Shown here one piece after another: positions 9,101 through 17,854 of a stretch of 64,000 bases of DNA. The notes under the pieces were generated by a model. It saw only the letters and a program-made list of their open reading frames with translations. It had not been told where the DNA came from and searched no databases. The stretch is from Roseateles sp. XES5. GTDB taxonomy: Bacteria; Pseudomonadota; Alphaproteobacteria; Rhizobiales; Rhizobiaceae. The DNA lies in the NCBI RefSeq assembly GCF_020535545.1, contig NZ_CP084752.1:3003501-3067500 (forward strand). The letters are read 5' to 3'. Numbering within the stretch: the stretch's first letter is position 1; every line of letters starts with the position of its first letter. Made by a program: the position numbers and the translations under genes.

Positions 9101-10495
9101 TCAGTGCAGGGGGAAGCCCAGCGCCGAGACGAATTTCAGCCAGGGCAGCCGCCATCCGCCCTTCTGGTCGGCCGTATCCAGCGCATTCATGGTGATCTGC
9201 GCGCCGAGCCAGCGGAACGGTTCCGGCGGCACGATGGACGGCATCTGCGTCGCGAATTCCAACCTGCTCTCGGGCAGCGTCGAGCCGGCGAGGATGTCGA
9301 GCGCGACGCGCGCGCCAAAGCGCGAGGCCGAGACGCCGAAGCCGGAATAGCCGCCGGCATAGACGACCTTGCCGCCGTAATAGCGTTGGAAATGCACCGC
9401 CATGCGCGTCGAAAGGTCGATGGCGCCGCTCCAGGCATGGCTGAAGGAAAGGCCTTCGAGCTGCGGAAACGTGTCGAAGAAGGCGCTGGCGAGCGGCGCG
9501 TAGGTGTCGTGCTCGCGGTCGACTGCGGGGGAGGTGTCCCCGTTGAAGGCATAGGCGAGGCGGCCGCCGAAGATGATGCGGTTGTCCCGGGTCAGGCGCA
9601 TGTAGTTCATCTGCGTGCGCATGTCGTAGATGCCCTGCCGGTTGCCCCAGCCGATAGCGGCCATCTGCGCGTCGGAGAGCGGCTGCGTCGCCAGCACCCG
9701 GTCGCGGATCGGCACGATGCGGCGCTTGATATGCCTGTGCCCGGCCATGAAGGCGTTGGTGGCGAGCAGCACCCGGTCGGCGACGACCGAGCCGTGCGGC
9801 GTGGTCACGCGCATCTTGCCTGCCGTCTCCTCGATGCCGAGCAGCGGGGTGGTTTCGTAGATTTCGACGCCGAGGCTCAGCGCGAGGCGCTTCAGGCCCC
9901 AGGCGAGCAGGGCGGGGTGCACGGTGCCGGCGACGTCCTTGGTCCAGACGCCGGCCTTGTAGCGCGGCGAGCGGATATGCTCGGCAAGGGCGCTCTGGTC
10001 GAGGAAGACAGCGTTATGGCCGTATTGGAGATGCAGGTCGTGCTCTTCGTGCAGGCTGTCGATCTGGCTGTCGTCGATGGCGACGTTCAGTTCGCCGCCC
10101 CATTCGGCGTGACAGTCGATGCCGTTGTCGGCGATCGTCTGCATGAATCCGCGCATGTTTTCCTGGCCGAACACTTCCAGCGTGGCGATATCCTTGGGGA
10201 AGATGCGGGCGGCATTGGAGAGCCCGTGCATGACCGAGGTGGAGGCGACCCCACCGTTCCGGCCGGACGCGCCGCTGGCGATGCTCGATTTCTCGATCAG
10301 GATGACGGCGCAATCGGGCTTTGCCTGCCGCGCCTGGATGGCGGCCCAAAGGCCCGTGAAGCCGCCGCCGACCACCAGAAGGTCGGCCTTGCGCGGGGCG
10401 GTGAGGGGAGGCAGCGCTGCCGGCCGGTCGGGTCGATCCAGCCAGAAGGGTTCCATTTTCACGTCGGCAAGCGCTTTCGATACCATGGTGCGCAT
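9101..10495 (-). CDS. FAD-dependent oxidoreductase (DAO family; gamma-glutamylputrescine-oxidase-like)
   Basis: Flavoprotein of 464 residues in the D-amino-acid-oxidase superfamily. The dinucleotide-binding motif VVGGGFTGLWAAIQARQ is at about residues 39-55, followed by EKSSIASGASGRNGG, and the C-terminal FAD motif YAGGYSGFGVSASRF is present. The overall layout matches the PuuB/OrdL group, which oxidises secondary amines or gamma-glutamylated amines. It is transcribed after a cupin gene with a 20-base gap, divergent from an amino-acid importer. A second ATG at 10486 is also possible because the purine-rich site GGAGGGGAGGAG abuts the first. Amine or amino-acid oxidation is well supported; the exact substrate is not. 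Confidence 0.88.
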   Translation of the reverse strand: MRTMVSKALADVKMEPFWLDRPDRPAALPPLTAPRKADLLVVGGGFTGLWAAIQARQAKPDCAVILIEKSSIASGASGRNGGVASTSVMHGLSNAARIFPKDIATLEVFGQENMRGFMQTIADNGIDCHAEWGGELNVAIDDSQIDSLHEEHDLHLQYGHNAVFLDQSALAEHIRSPRYKAGVWTKDVAGTVHPALLAWGLKRLALSLGVEIYETTPLLGIEETAGKMRVTTPHGSVVADRVLLATNAFMAGHRHIKRRIVPIRDRVLATQPLSDAQMAAIGWGNRQGIYDMRTQMNYMRLTRDNRIIFGGRLAYAFNGDTSPAVDREHDTYAPLASAFFDTFPQLEGLSFSHAWSGAIDLSTRMAVHFQRYYGGKVVYAGGYSGFGVSASRFGARVALDILAGSTLPESRLEFATQMPSIVPPEPFRWLGAQITMNALDTADQKGGWRLPWLKFVSALGFPLH

Positions 10496-10515
10496 CTCCT
10501 CCCCTCCGCCTGCCG

Positions 10516-10884
10516 TTACTTCGACGTCTGGAGGACGTAGATCTTGCGCATGGTTTCCAGCACCTCGAAGCGTACTTCGGTGGCCGGGGGCAGGATGTAG
10601 CTTTCACCCGGACCGAAGGTCTCGACGGAACCGTCCGGATTGGTCAGCGCGACCTTGCCGGAGACGATGACGGCATATTCGGTGCCGTTCGGATAGACGA
10701 GCATTTCGGCATAGGGGGTGCACTGCCAGGTGCCGATGACAAGCGAGCCGTCGGCGCTTTCGAAGTGGACGTCGCCCATCTCCTCGGCAAAGCCGGAGAG
10801 AATGGCTTCCGCGGGCACGACGCTGCACTTTTCGAGTGCGTTGAGGCCAACGCCGTCGCGGCCGAGCTTGATGACTTTCGACAT
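10516..10884 (-). CDS. cupin-domain protein
   Basis: Small protein of 122 residues that is essentially one cupin barrel (Cupin_3-like, related to EutQ/DUF861 proteins): a CTPYAEMLVYPNGTEYAVIV strand region, then FGPGESYILPPATEVRFEV. The usual two-His metal motif is weak, so metal binding is uncertain. It is the first gene of a two-gene unit with the flavin amine oxidase, a pairing common in amine catabolic clusters where the cupin is thought to bind or detoxify an intermediate. Start supported by AGGATC upstream. Catalytic role unknown. Confidence 0.85.
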   Translation of the reverse strand: MSKVIKLGRDGVGLNALEKCSVVPAEAILSGFAEEMGDVHFESADGSLVIGTWQCTPYAEMLVYPNGTEYAVIVSGKVALTNPDGSVETFGPGESYILPPATEVRFEVLETMRKIYVLQTSK

Positions 10885-11409
10885 GATAAGATCCTAACCT
10901 TGGTTGGCAGCTTGCCTGCTTTTGCAGGACTTGCCCGTATTTCGCCCGCGGCCGGAAACTGCGGAATACGCCAAAAGGGTAGGTGAAAAGCGGCCTCCGC
11001 CATGGGTTGCGCAGCGCCAAAACAGAGGCGAGGCCGGGACATTCGCGCCCCGACCCCGCCATCCGGGAGAAACTGTTGAGCACAACTCATCTAGTGGACG
11101 CAGATTGTATACTGCGCCGCCCGAAAAGCCGGAAACTAAGGCCGCATTATCAACGCGGCCGCCCTATTTTGCGGCTGCGAACACTGGGTTTGCGCTGCAA
11201 ATAGAGGGTTGATGCGGATCGTACATGGGCTCATGATCATTGTACATGGCCGTTCACGATGGATTGTCGACATTCCCTATCTGTAAGTGTTGATGATGCA
11301 CTTTTTGCATTGTACACAATCATTGCGGTCTGATGGATCGCGATGGGGTGGCCGGCTGCTGGAGGGCGGCGCGGCTCCTTCGTCCAACAAACACCCATGG
11401 GAGGGGAGT
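10885..11409. promoter_or_regulatory. 525-base divergent promoter region
   Basis: Long gap between the divergent cupin/oxidase unit and the amino-acid importer, with no convincing gene. The left half is GC-rich with small dyads such as GGCCGC...GCGGCC near 11138-11160. The right half (11210-11320) is AT-rich and holds ATTGTACA at 11239-11246 and again inside the palindrome at 11309-11320. Promoters for both directions presumably lie here. Confidence 0.55.
11309..11320. promoter_or_regulatory. palindromic operator ATTGTACACAAT
   Basis: A perfect 12-base palindrome 90 bases upstream of the importer binding-protein start. It fits the TNGT...ACNA form common among GntR-family operators. A half copy, ATTGTACA, is at 11239-11246, 70 bases away. 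The nearest GntR gene in the window is at 6047-6742; the assignment to it is a guess. Confidence 0.5.
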
Positions 11410-12429
11410 ATGAAGCAGGCACTTCTTTCGATCTGCGCGGCTGCGCTCGGGCTGACGCTGGCTGGTCAGGCCTCGGCTGCCGGCACGCTGGAAACCGTCA
11501 AGGCGCGCGGCAAGCTCATCTGCGGCGTCTCGCTGACGGTGCCGGGTTTCGCGGCGCCCGACGACAAGGGCCGCATGCAGGGCTTCGACGTCGACATCTG
11601 CCGCTCGATCGCCGCTGCCGTCTTCGGCGACGGTGAAAAGGTCGATTTCGTCCCGACCAACATCAACACGCGCTTCCAGGCGCTGCAGTCCGGCGAGATC
11701 GACGTGCTGTCGCGCCAGACGACGCACACCTTCTCGCGCGATGCTTCGCTCGGCCTCGATTTCGGTCCGACGGTCTTCTATGACGGCCAGGGCCTGATGG
11801 TGCCGAAGTCGCTCGGCGTTTCCAGCGCCAAGGAACTGACGGAAGCCGCGATCTGCACCCTGCCGGGCACCACGACCGCGCAGAACATCTCCGACTTCTT
11901 CGCCGCCATCAACGGCAAGTTCGAGCTCGTCGTGTTCGAGAGCCCGGACGAGAACCGCGCCGCGTTCTATTCGGGTCGCTGCGAAGCCATCACCTCGGAC
12001 CGCTCGGACCTTGCCTCGATCCGCTCCGTCGCCAACAACCCTGAAGATTACGTCGTCCTGCCGGAAACGATCTCCAAGGAGCCGCTCGCGCCGGCCTTCC
12101 GCCAGAACGATTCCAACTGGGGCGACATCGTTTCCTGGTCAGTCTGGCTGCTGATGGCCGCCGAAGAAAAGGGCATCACCCAGGCGAATGTCGACGAGAA
12201 GCTGAAGAGCGAGGACCCGGACGTACAGCGCATGCTGGGCGCCACCGAGGAACTCGGCAAGATGCTCGGCCTCGACAACAAGTGGGGCTATAACGTCATC
12301 AAGAGCGTCGGCAATTACGGCGAAATCTTCGAGCGCAACGTGGGCGAGGGCACCAAGCTCGGCCTGACGCGCGGCCCGAACGCGCTGTGGAATGCCGGCG
12401 GCCTGATCTACTCGCCGCCGATCCGTTGA
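11410..12429 (+). CDS. aapJ: amino-acid ABC transporter substrate-binding protein, AapJ-like
   Basis: Periplasmic binding protein of 339 residues in the polar/general amino-acid family (SBP_bac_3). The signal peptide ends near GQASAAG (about residue 22). The mature protein starts TLETVKARGKLICGVS and contains GFDVDICRSIAAAVFGD, both typical of AapJ/BztA. GGAGGGGAGT directly precedes the ATG. It heads a run of importer permeases and an amidohydrolase. The general amino-acid family has broad specificity, so the natural ligand could be an unusual amino acid or a related N-compound acted on by the amidohydrolase. There are several Aap-like paralogues in rhizobia, and I cannot say whether this is the main aap locus; the missing ATPase argues against it. 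Confidence 0.93.
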   Translation: MKQALLSICAAALGLTLAGQASAAGTLETVKARGKLICGVSLTVPGFAAPDDKGRMQGFDVDICRSIAAAVFGDGEKVDFVPTNINTRFQALQSGEIDVLSRQTTHTFSRDASLGLDFGPTVFYDGQGLMVPKSLGVSSAKELTEAAICTLPGTTTAQNISDFFAAINGKFELVVFESPDENRAAFYSGRCEAITSDRSDLASIRSVANNPEDYVVLPETISKEPLAPAFRQNDSNWGDIVSWSVWLLMAAEEKGITQANVDEKLKSEDPDVQRMLGATEELGKMLGLDNKWGYNVIKSVGNYGEIFERNVGEGTKLGLTRGPNALWNAGGLIYSPPIR

Positions 12430-12452
12430 TCGCTTCCTAGAGCGATCTTCCC

Positions 12453-12486
12453 GGGCGCGCGCATGGCGGTGCGTGCGCCCTTTCTT
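12453..12486 (+). terminator. hairpin between binding protein and permease genes
   Basis: GGGCGCGCGCA pairs with TGCGTGCGCCC around a short loop and is followed by TTTCTT. Placed between aapJ-like and aapQ-like genes, it looks like a partial terminator or 3'-end stabiliser that raises binding-protein output relative to the permeases. Confidence 0.6.
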
Positions 12487-12509
12487 CCCGATACCGGCGG
12501 CGAGGTTTC

Positions 12510-13658
12510 ATGGCTTTCCTGCATGACATGCGCTTTCGCGCCTATTTCTATCAGGTCGTGGCGATCGGTTTCGTCGCCCTGGTCGGCTGGACCCTGTTTT
12601 CCACGGCAAGCGGCAACCTCGCCAAGCAGAACATCGCGACCGGCTTCGACTTCCTGACGCGGCCGGCCGGCTTCGTCATCACCGAGGCGGCCATCGCCTT
12701 CGAGCCAGCCGATACGGTCGGCCGGGCCATCCTCGTCGGCATCGCCAATACGGTGAAGGTCTCGCTGCTGGCCGCCTTCTTCGGCACCGTGCTCGGCCTT
12801 GCGGTCGGCATCGCGCGCATGTCGCACAATCCGCTGCTGGCGCGCCTTGCGCTCGTCTATGTCGAGCTTCTGCGCAACGTGCCGCTGCTGCTCTATCTCT
12901 TCCTCTGGTATTCGCTGATCATCCTCATCCTGCCGCCGGTCAAGCAGGCGCTGCATCTCCTGCCGGGCGTCTATCTTTCCAACAGCGGTCTCGTCGTGCC
13001 GGCCGCGCTCGTCGAACGCGGCGGCCTTGCGCTGCTCGTCGCTCTCGTCGCCGGTGCGGCGGCGGCCCTCGTCATCCGCAGCGTCGCGACGAAAAAGCGC
13101 GTCGCCACCGGCCAGTCGAACCACGGTGGCCTCCTCGCGCTCGCTGCGCTGGTCGCTCCCGCGCTGCTGCTCTGGCTTGCCGGCGGCGTTTCGATCAGCT
13201 GGGATTTCGCGACGGCGGGCAAGTTCCGCCTGACGGGCGGGCTGCACGTGCGGCCGGAATTCGTCGCGCTGCTCTTTGGCCTCGCGCTCAGCGTTTCGGC
13301 CAATGTCGCGGAAATCGTGCGCGCCGGCATCCAGGCCGTCAACAAGGGGCAGTGGGAGGCATCCTCCGCGCTCGGGCTTTCCCGCGGCAAGACCATGCGG
13401 CTCGTCGTGCTGCCGCAGGCGCTGCGCATCATCATCCCGCCGCTCACCAACACCTATCTCACCGTCTTCAAGAACAGTTCGCTGGCCATCGCCATCGGCT
13501 ATCCCGACCTCGTCACCGTCTCCAACATCGTGATGAACCAGACCGGGCAGGCCATGGAGACCATCGCGATCTTCATGGGCGTCTATCTCACGCTGTCGAT
13601 CGCCATCTCGCTGCTGATGAACTGGTACAATGCGCATGTCGCGCTGAAGGAGCGCTGA
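12510..13658 (+). CDS. aapQ: amino-acid ABC transporter permease, AapQ-like
   Basis: Inner-membrane permease of 382 residues, the long form typical of AapQ/BztB rather than the 220-residue HisM type. About eight hydrophobic stretches are visible, with an N-terminal helix at about 12-30, the motif VELLRNVPLLLYLFLWY, and the coupling loop GQWEASSALGLSRGKTMRLV near the C-terminus followed by NSSLAIAIGYPDLV. The next permease gene starts one base after its stop codon. Together with AapM it would form the channel of the importer. Confidence 0.93.
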   Translation: MAFLHDMRFRAYFYQVVAIGFVALVGWTLFSTASGNLAKQNIATGFDFLTRPAGFVITEAAIAFEPADTVGRAILVGIANTVKVSLLAAFFGTVLGLAVGIARMSHNPLLARLALVYVELLRNVPLLLYLFLWYSLIILILPPVKQALHLLPGVYLSNSGLVVPAALVERGGLALLVALVAGAAAALVIRSVATKKRVATGQSNHGGLLALAALVAPALLLWLAGGVSISWDFATAGKFRLTGGLHVRPEFVALLFGLALSVSANVAEIVRAGIQAVNKGQWEASSALGLSRGKTMRLVVLPQALRIIIPPLTNTYLTVFKNSSLAIAIGYPDLVTVSNIVMNQTGQAMETIAIFMGVYLTLSIAISLLMNWYNAHVALKER

Positions 13659-13659
13659 T

Positions 13660-14754
13660 ATGACCGACGTTCAGGCCCTCGTCCTCGCGCCGCCGCAGCC
13701 CGCGCCCGGTGCCGCGCGCATGGGCAGGCTCTCCGCCTATTTCGGCACGCCCGGCAACACGCTGGTCAGTCTCCTGTCGATTGCCGTCATCCTGTTCGTC
13801 ATCAAGCTCGCCTTCGGCTGGCTGGTGGTCGATGCGGTGTTTTCCGGCGACGGCGCGGTGTGCAAGGCGGCAAGCGGCGCCTGCTGGCCCTTCGTCGGGC
13901 AGAAGCTGCGCTACATGCTGTTCGGCTTCTACCCCTACGAGGAGCAGTGGCGCCCGATGCTCGCCCTGCTGCTGTTCTTCGGCGCCTGCCTCTTCTCCAT
14001 GATGCCGCGCTTCTGGAGCCGCGGACTGCTGATCGCCTGGATCGTCGTCATCCTGCCGGGGCTCTACATCCTCATGGCCGGCGGCATCTTCGGCCTGTCA
14101 TCGGTGCCGACGACGAACTGGGGCGGCCTGCCGCTCTCCTTCACGCTCTCCTTCGTCGGCCTGACGCTCGCCCTGCCGCTCGGCATCGTGCTGGCGCTCG
14201 CCCGGGCCTCCAACCTGCCGGCGATCCGCGTGCTGGCCATCGGCTTCATCGAGATCGTGCGCGGCGTGCCGCTGATCAGCATCCTGTTCATGGCGACGGT
14301 CATGCTGCCGCTCTTCATGCCCGAGGGCACGACCATCGACAAACTGCTGCGCGCGCAGGTGGCGATCATCCTTTTTGCCTCCGCCTATATCGCGGAGATC
14401 GTGCGCGGCGGCCTGCAGGACGTGCCGGCCGGGCAATACGAGGCGGGCAAGTCGCTCGGCCTGCATTACTGGCAGGTCATGCGCAAGATCGTGCTGCCGC
14501 AGGCGCTGAAGAAGGTCATTCCGCCGATGGTCGGCCTGTTCATCGGCTTCTTCCAGGATACGACGCTCGTCACCATCGTCGGCCTCGTCGATTTCCTCGA
14601 TACGGTGCGCTCGGCGATCCGCGACCCGGAATGGCAGGGCATCGCGGTGCTCGAGGGCTATCTTGTCGCCGCTGCCGTCTACTTCACCTTCAGCGCCCTG
14701 ATGGGCGCCTACAGCCGCTTCCTCGAAAAGCACTTCAGGACGACCTATGCGTAA
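13660..14754 (+). CDS. aapM: amino-acid ABC transporter permease, AapM-like
   Basis: Second channel subunit, 364 residues, matching AapM/BztC in length. It has the N-terminal membrane helix at about 33-52, a long loop, the core helices, and a coupling loop GQYEAGKSLGLHYWQVMRKI with KKVIPPMVGLFIGFFQDTTL after it. In known aap operons an ATPase gene aapP follows; here the next gene, overlapping by eight bases, is an amidohydrolase instead. The ATPase must be supplied from elsewhere, or has been lost. Confidence 0.92.
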   Translation: MTDVQALVLAPPQPAPGAARMGRLSAYFGTPGNTLVSLLSIAVILFVIKLAFGWLVVDAVFSGDGAVCKAASGACWPFVGQKLRYMLFGFYPYEEQWRPMLALLLFFGACLFSMMPRFWSRGLLIAWIVVILPGLYILMAGGIFGLSSVPTTNWGGLPLSFTLSFVGLTLALPLGIVLALARASNLPAIRVLAIGFIEIVRGVPLISILFMATVMLPLFMPEGTTIDKLLRAQVAIILFASAYIAEIVRGGLQDVPAGQYEAGKSLGLHYWQVMRKIVLPQALKKVIPPMVGLFIGFFQDTTLVTIVGLVDFLDTVRSAIRDPEWQGIAVLEGYLVAAAVYFTFSALMGAYSRFLEKHFRTTYA

Positions 14755-16192
14755 CGTCACCGTCATCCGCAACGCCCGCACCGTCGTCGCCTATGATGGT
14801 GCAACGGGCGGCCATGCCTATCTGGAGGAGGCGGACGTCGCCTTCGACGAGACCGGCTTCCTCCATGTCGGCGGTCGCTACGAGGGGCCGTTCGCGGCGG
14901 AGATTTCCGGCCGCGACCGCATGGTCCTGCCGGGCCTTGTCAACGTGCATTGCCATTCCGGCGAAGAGCCGATCTCGAAGAGCTTCTTCGAGGACCAGGG
15001 CACCGCGGCCCTCTGGGGCCAGGCGATGTACGAATTTTCCACGCTCATCGAGATCGGCGACGATGCGGTGAAGGCCGCGCTCACCGTCATGCTGGGCGAT
15101 CTGCTGCGCAGCGGCGTCACCACCTTCGTCGACATTGCCGGCCCGCATGACTGCTGGTTGCCGACGCTGGCGGAAAGCGGCGCGCGTGCCTATGTCGCGC
15201 CCGGCTTCCGCGAGGCGCAGTGGCATGTGAAGGACAGCCATCGCCTCGATTTCCGCTGGGATTCCGCCCGTGGCCGCGAGGCCTTCGCGCGGGCGCTCGA
15301 AACCGTCGACGCCGCGCGGGCGCATCCCTCCGGCCGGCTCGGCGGCATCGTCGCCCCGGCGCAGGTCGAGACCTGTTCGCCCGAACTCTTGCAGGAAGCG
15401 GCCGAGGCGGCGCGCAGCCGCAAGGTGCCGATCACCATCCATGCCGCCCAGACCATGGCCGAGCATGAGGAACTGCTGCGTCGCCACGGTCTCACCGCCG
15501 TGCAGTATCTCGAAAAACTGGGTGTTCTCGGCCCGGATCTCATTCTCGGCCATTGCATCTTCATCGACAGCCACACCTGGACGCGCCAGCGCACGGCGGA
15601 CGATCTCGGCCGCCTTGCGGCAAGTGGCACGAGCGTTGCCCATTGCCCCGTCACCTTCGCGCGCAGCGGCATGATCCTGCAATCGGTCGGCCGCTATCGC
15701 CGGAGCGGCGTCAACGTGGCGCTCGGCACGGACAGCTACCCCTTCAACATGCTGGAGGAGATGCGCACGGCGCTGATCAACGCCCGCATCGCCGCCGGCA
15801 CGGTCTTCGACGTCTCGACCGCCGATATGCTCGACGTGGCGACGCTGGCGGGGGCGAAGGCTCTCGGCCGCAGCGACATTGGCCGCATCGCCAAGGGCGC
15901 GAAGGCGGACTTTTCGCTGATCGACCTGAAGCATCCCGGCATGCAGCCGGTCTATGACCCGCTGCGCAACCTCCTGCATTGCGCCGCCGAGCGCGCGGTC
16001 GCCGCCGTCTATGTCGATGGGGTCTGCGTCATGGAAAACGACCGGCCGACGCGGGTCGACTATGACGGCGCGCTTGCGGAATTGCAGGCGGTACAGGACT
16101 TCGCGGTGCGACATTTCCAGGCGAACGATCCGCGGGGCCGCTCGGCCGCCGCGCTCGCCCCGCTCTCGCTGCCGGTGCTGCCGCATCCGTGA
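14747..16192 (+). CDS. amidohydrolase, ATZ/TRZ (chlorohydrolase) family
   Basis: Metal-dependent hydrolase or deaminase of 481 residues. The metal-binding landmarks of the ATZ/TRZ / S-adenosylhomocysteine-deaminase group are all visible: H-x-H in VNVHCHS (about residue 68), His in TIHAAQT, His in LGHCIFID and the Asp in LGTDSYP. The N-terminal and C-terminal beta-sandwich parts are present. It overlaps the upstream permease gene by eight bases, so translation is coupled and it likely acts in the cytoplasm on what the transporter brings in, removing an amine or other leaving group from a ring or amidine. The substrate is not identifiable from sequence. There is no signal peptide. Confidence 0.9.
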   Translation: MRNVTVIRNARTVVAYDGATGGHAYLEEADVAFDETGFLHVGGRYEGPFAAEISGRDRMVLPGLVNVHCHSGEEPISKSFFEDQGTAALWGQAMYEFSTLIEIGDDAVKAALTVMLGDLLRSGVTTFVDIAGPHDCWLPTLAESGARAYVAPGFREAQWHVKDSHRLDFRWDSARGREAFARALETVDAARAHPSGRLGGIVAPAQVETCSPELLQEAAEAARSRKVPITIHAAQTMAEHEELLRRHGLTAVQYLEKLGVLGPDLILGHCIFIDSHTWTRQRTADDLGRLAASGTSVAHCPVTFARSGMILQSVGRYRRSGVNVALGTDSYPFNMLEEMRTALINARIAAGTVFDVSTADMLDVATLAGAKALGRSDIGRIAKGAKADFSLIDLKHPGMQPVYDPLRNLLHCAAERAVAAVYVDGVCVMENDRPTRVDYDGALAELQAVQDFAVRHFQANDPRGRSAAALAPLSLPVLPHP

Positions 16193-16225
16193 TGCTGCGG
16201 ATCGCCAAGGCGTGAGGGAAGCCCT

Positions 16226-17854
16226 ATGATGATGCTCCCGATCCCCGACACGGCCGTACCGCGCATGCATCGACGCCTGACATTTCTCCGTTCCTCGGCC
16301 GCCCTTGCCGGCGGCTGGCTGCTGATGCTCGCGGCCTTCGGCGTCTATTCGGCAACGAGCCACCGGCAGGCCTTCGAGCAGGAGGTGTCGGAAAGCGGCC
16401 GCGCCTTGCAGCGGGCGATCTCCCAGCGCGTCGCCCAGCACGATGCGCATCTCACCGGCCTCAGCGCCCTCGGTCTCGCGCAGGCACAGCCGTCGGAGGA
16501 CTTCGACCTCGTCGCCAAGTCGATCCTGCGCTTCTACCCGCGCATCGTCGCCATCGATCTCATCCATGTGCCGGCGGGGGCGGCGGCCGGCGTCGTGAGT
16601 TCCGCAAGGTCCGACGACGGCTCGACGGCCGATCCAGAACAGGTTTCACGCGCGGTGGAAATGCTCACCCCCGGCAAGGCCGCCTATGGGCCGGATGCCA
16701 AGCCCGGCCATTACCGGGTGATGAAACGCATGAACGATACGATGGCGGTCAGCCTCGATATCGACGGCGCCAAGCTGGTCGAGGGGGAAGAACTGCCGAA
16801 CTGGGCGACGCTGCGGCTGTCCACCGCCGAAGGCCCGCTGCTGGAAACCGGGGCGAAGCAGCCCACCGTCGAAGGGTTTCTCGCCCGCACGGTGAGCTTC
16901 GATGCGCCTATCGTCAGCAGCACGCAGCCCTTGCGGCTCTCCCTGCAACGCCATGTCACGCCGGCGCAGCTTCTGCCGCCGCTGCCCTTTTTGCTTTTCG
17001 CCGCCATCTCGCTCGCCGGCCTCGTTCTGGTCCGCTCTCTCCTGAAACACCGGCAGGAGGCGGCGGTGGCGCGTGAGGCGGCGGAGGCGGCCTCGCGGCG
17101 CGAGGCCTTGCGTCAGCACGAAACGAAGCTCGCCCATGCGCTGCGCATCAACAGCATGGGCGAAATGGCTTCCGGCATCGCCCATGAGCTGACCCAGCCG
17201 CTGACGGCGCTGCTGAGCCAGAGCCAGGCGGGCCGGCGCATTGCGGCGGCGAACGGCCTGACGGACACGCCCATCGACACGGTGCTCGCCGCCAATGTGC
17301 TGCAGGCCAAACGCGCCGCCGATATCCTCGTGCGTCTGCGCGCCTATGTCGGCAAGAGCGCGCTGGAGGCCGGGATTCACGACCTCGGCCGCCACGTCGC
17401 CGATATCGTCGCCCTCTCGCGCATCGATCTCGACCGGCGCGGCATCGCGCTCGATATCGACGTTCCCGAAGCCCCCGCCCTGGCGCGGATCGATCCGGTC
17501 GAGATCGAGCAGGTCATTCACAATCTCATCCGCAATGCGGCCGATGCGGTGGAGCAGGCGGGCAGGGCGGACGGCCGGGTTCTGGTCGCGCTGACGCCGG
17601 CAGGGTCGAGCTACGAGATCACCGTCTCCGACAATGGCACCGGCATTCCGCCGGAAATCCTGCCGCGCCTGTTCGAGCCGTTCTTCTCCAGCAAGCCTGA
17701 CGGCATGGGTCTCGGGCTCAGCCTGTGCGAAAGCATCGTCGAGCGTTTCGACGGCAGCATTGCCGCGGAGAACCGGGCGGACGGCGGGGCGGTCTTCACC
17801 GTGCGCCTGCCGGCGGCGCGCGACATGCACACACGAGAGGAAGCAGCGGAATGA
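16226..17854 (+). CDS. sensor histidine kinase
   Basis: Membrane sensor kinase of 542 residues. Membrane helix at about 20-42, a periplasmic region of about 210 residues of no recognised family, a second helix at about 252-272 (LPFLLFAAISLAGLVLV), a short coiled coil rich in Ala and Glu, then HisKA with the H-box GIAHELTQPLTALLSQS and a full ATPase domain (N-box HNLIRNAADAVEQ, G1 DNGTGIPPEI, G2 GMGLGLSLCESI). The kinase core resembles FixL/DctB-type enzymes. AGGGAAG precedes the start. It overlaps the regulator gene by four bases (ATGA) and follows the transporter/amidohydrolase genes by 33 bases, so it probably senses the substrate or a related signal in the periplasm. Confidence 0.93.
   Translation: MMMLPIPDTAVPRMHRRLTFLRSSAALAGGWLLMLAAFGVYSATSHRQAFEQEVSESGRALQRAISQRVAQHDAHLTGLSALGLAQAQPSEDFDLVAKSILRFYPRIVAIDLIHVPAGAAAGVVSSARSDDGSTADPEQVSRAVEMLTPGKAAYGPDAKPGHYRVMKRMNDTMAVSLDIDGAKLVEGEELPNWATLRLSTAEGPLLETGAKQPTVEGFLARTVSFDAPIVSSTQPLRLSLQRHVTPAQLLPPLPFLLFAAISLAGLVLVRSLLKHRQEAAVAREAAEAASRREALRQHETKLAHALRINSMGEMASGIAHELTQPLTALLSQSQAGRRIAAANGLTDTPIDTVLAANVLQAKRAADILVRLRAYVGKSALEAGIHDLGRHVADIVALSRIDLDRRGIALDIDVPEAPALARIDPVEIEQVIHNLIRNAADAVEQAGRADGRVLVALTPAGSSYEITVSDNGTGIPPEILPRLFEPFFSSKPDGMGLGLSLCESIVERFDGSIAAENRADGGAVFTVRLPAARDMHTREEAAE

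Noticed and set aside
6899..10540. Very long plus-strand open frame of 1213 codons
   Set aside because: It is antisense to the chemoreceptor and amine oxidase genes, whose families and ribosome sites are unambiguous. Its product is His/Asp/Gly/Arg-rich with no domain, as expected of a GC-rich shadow frame.
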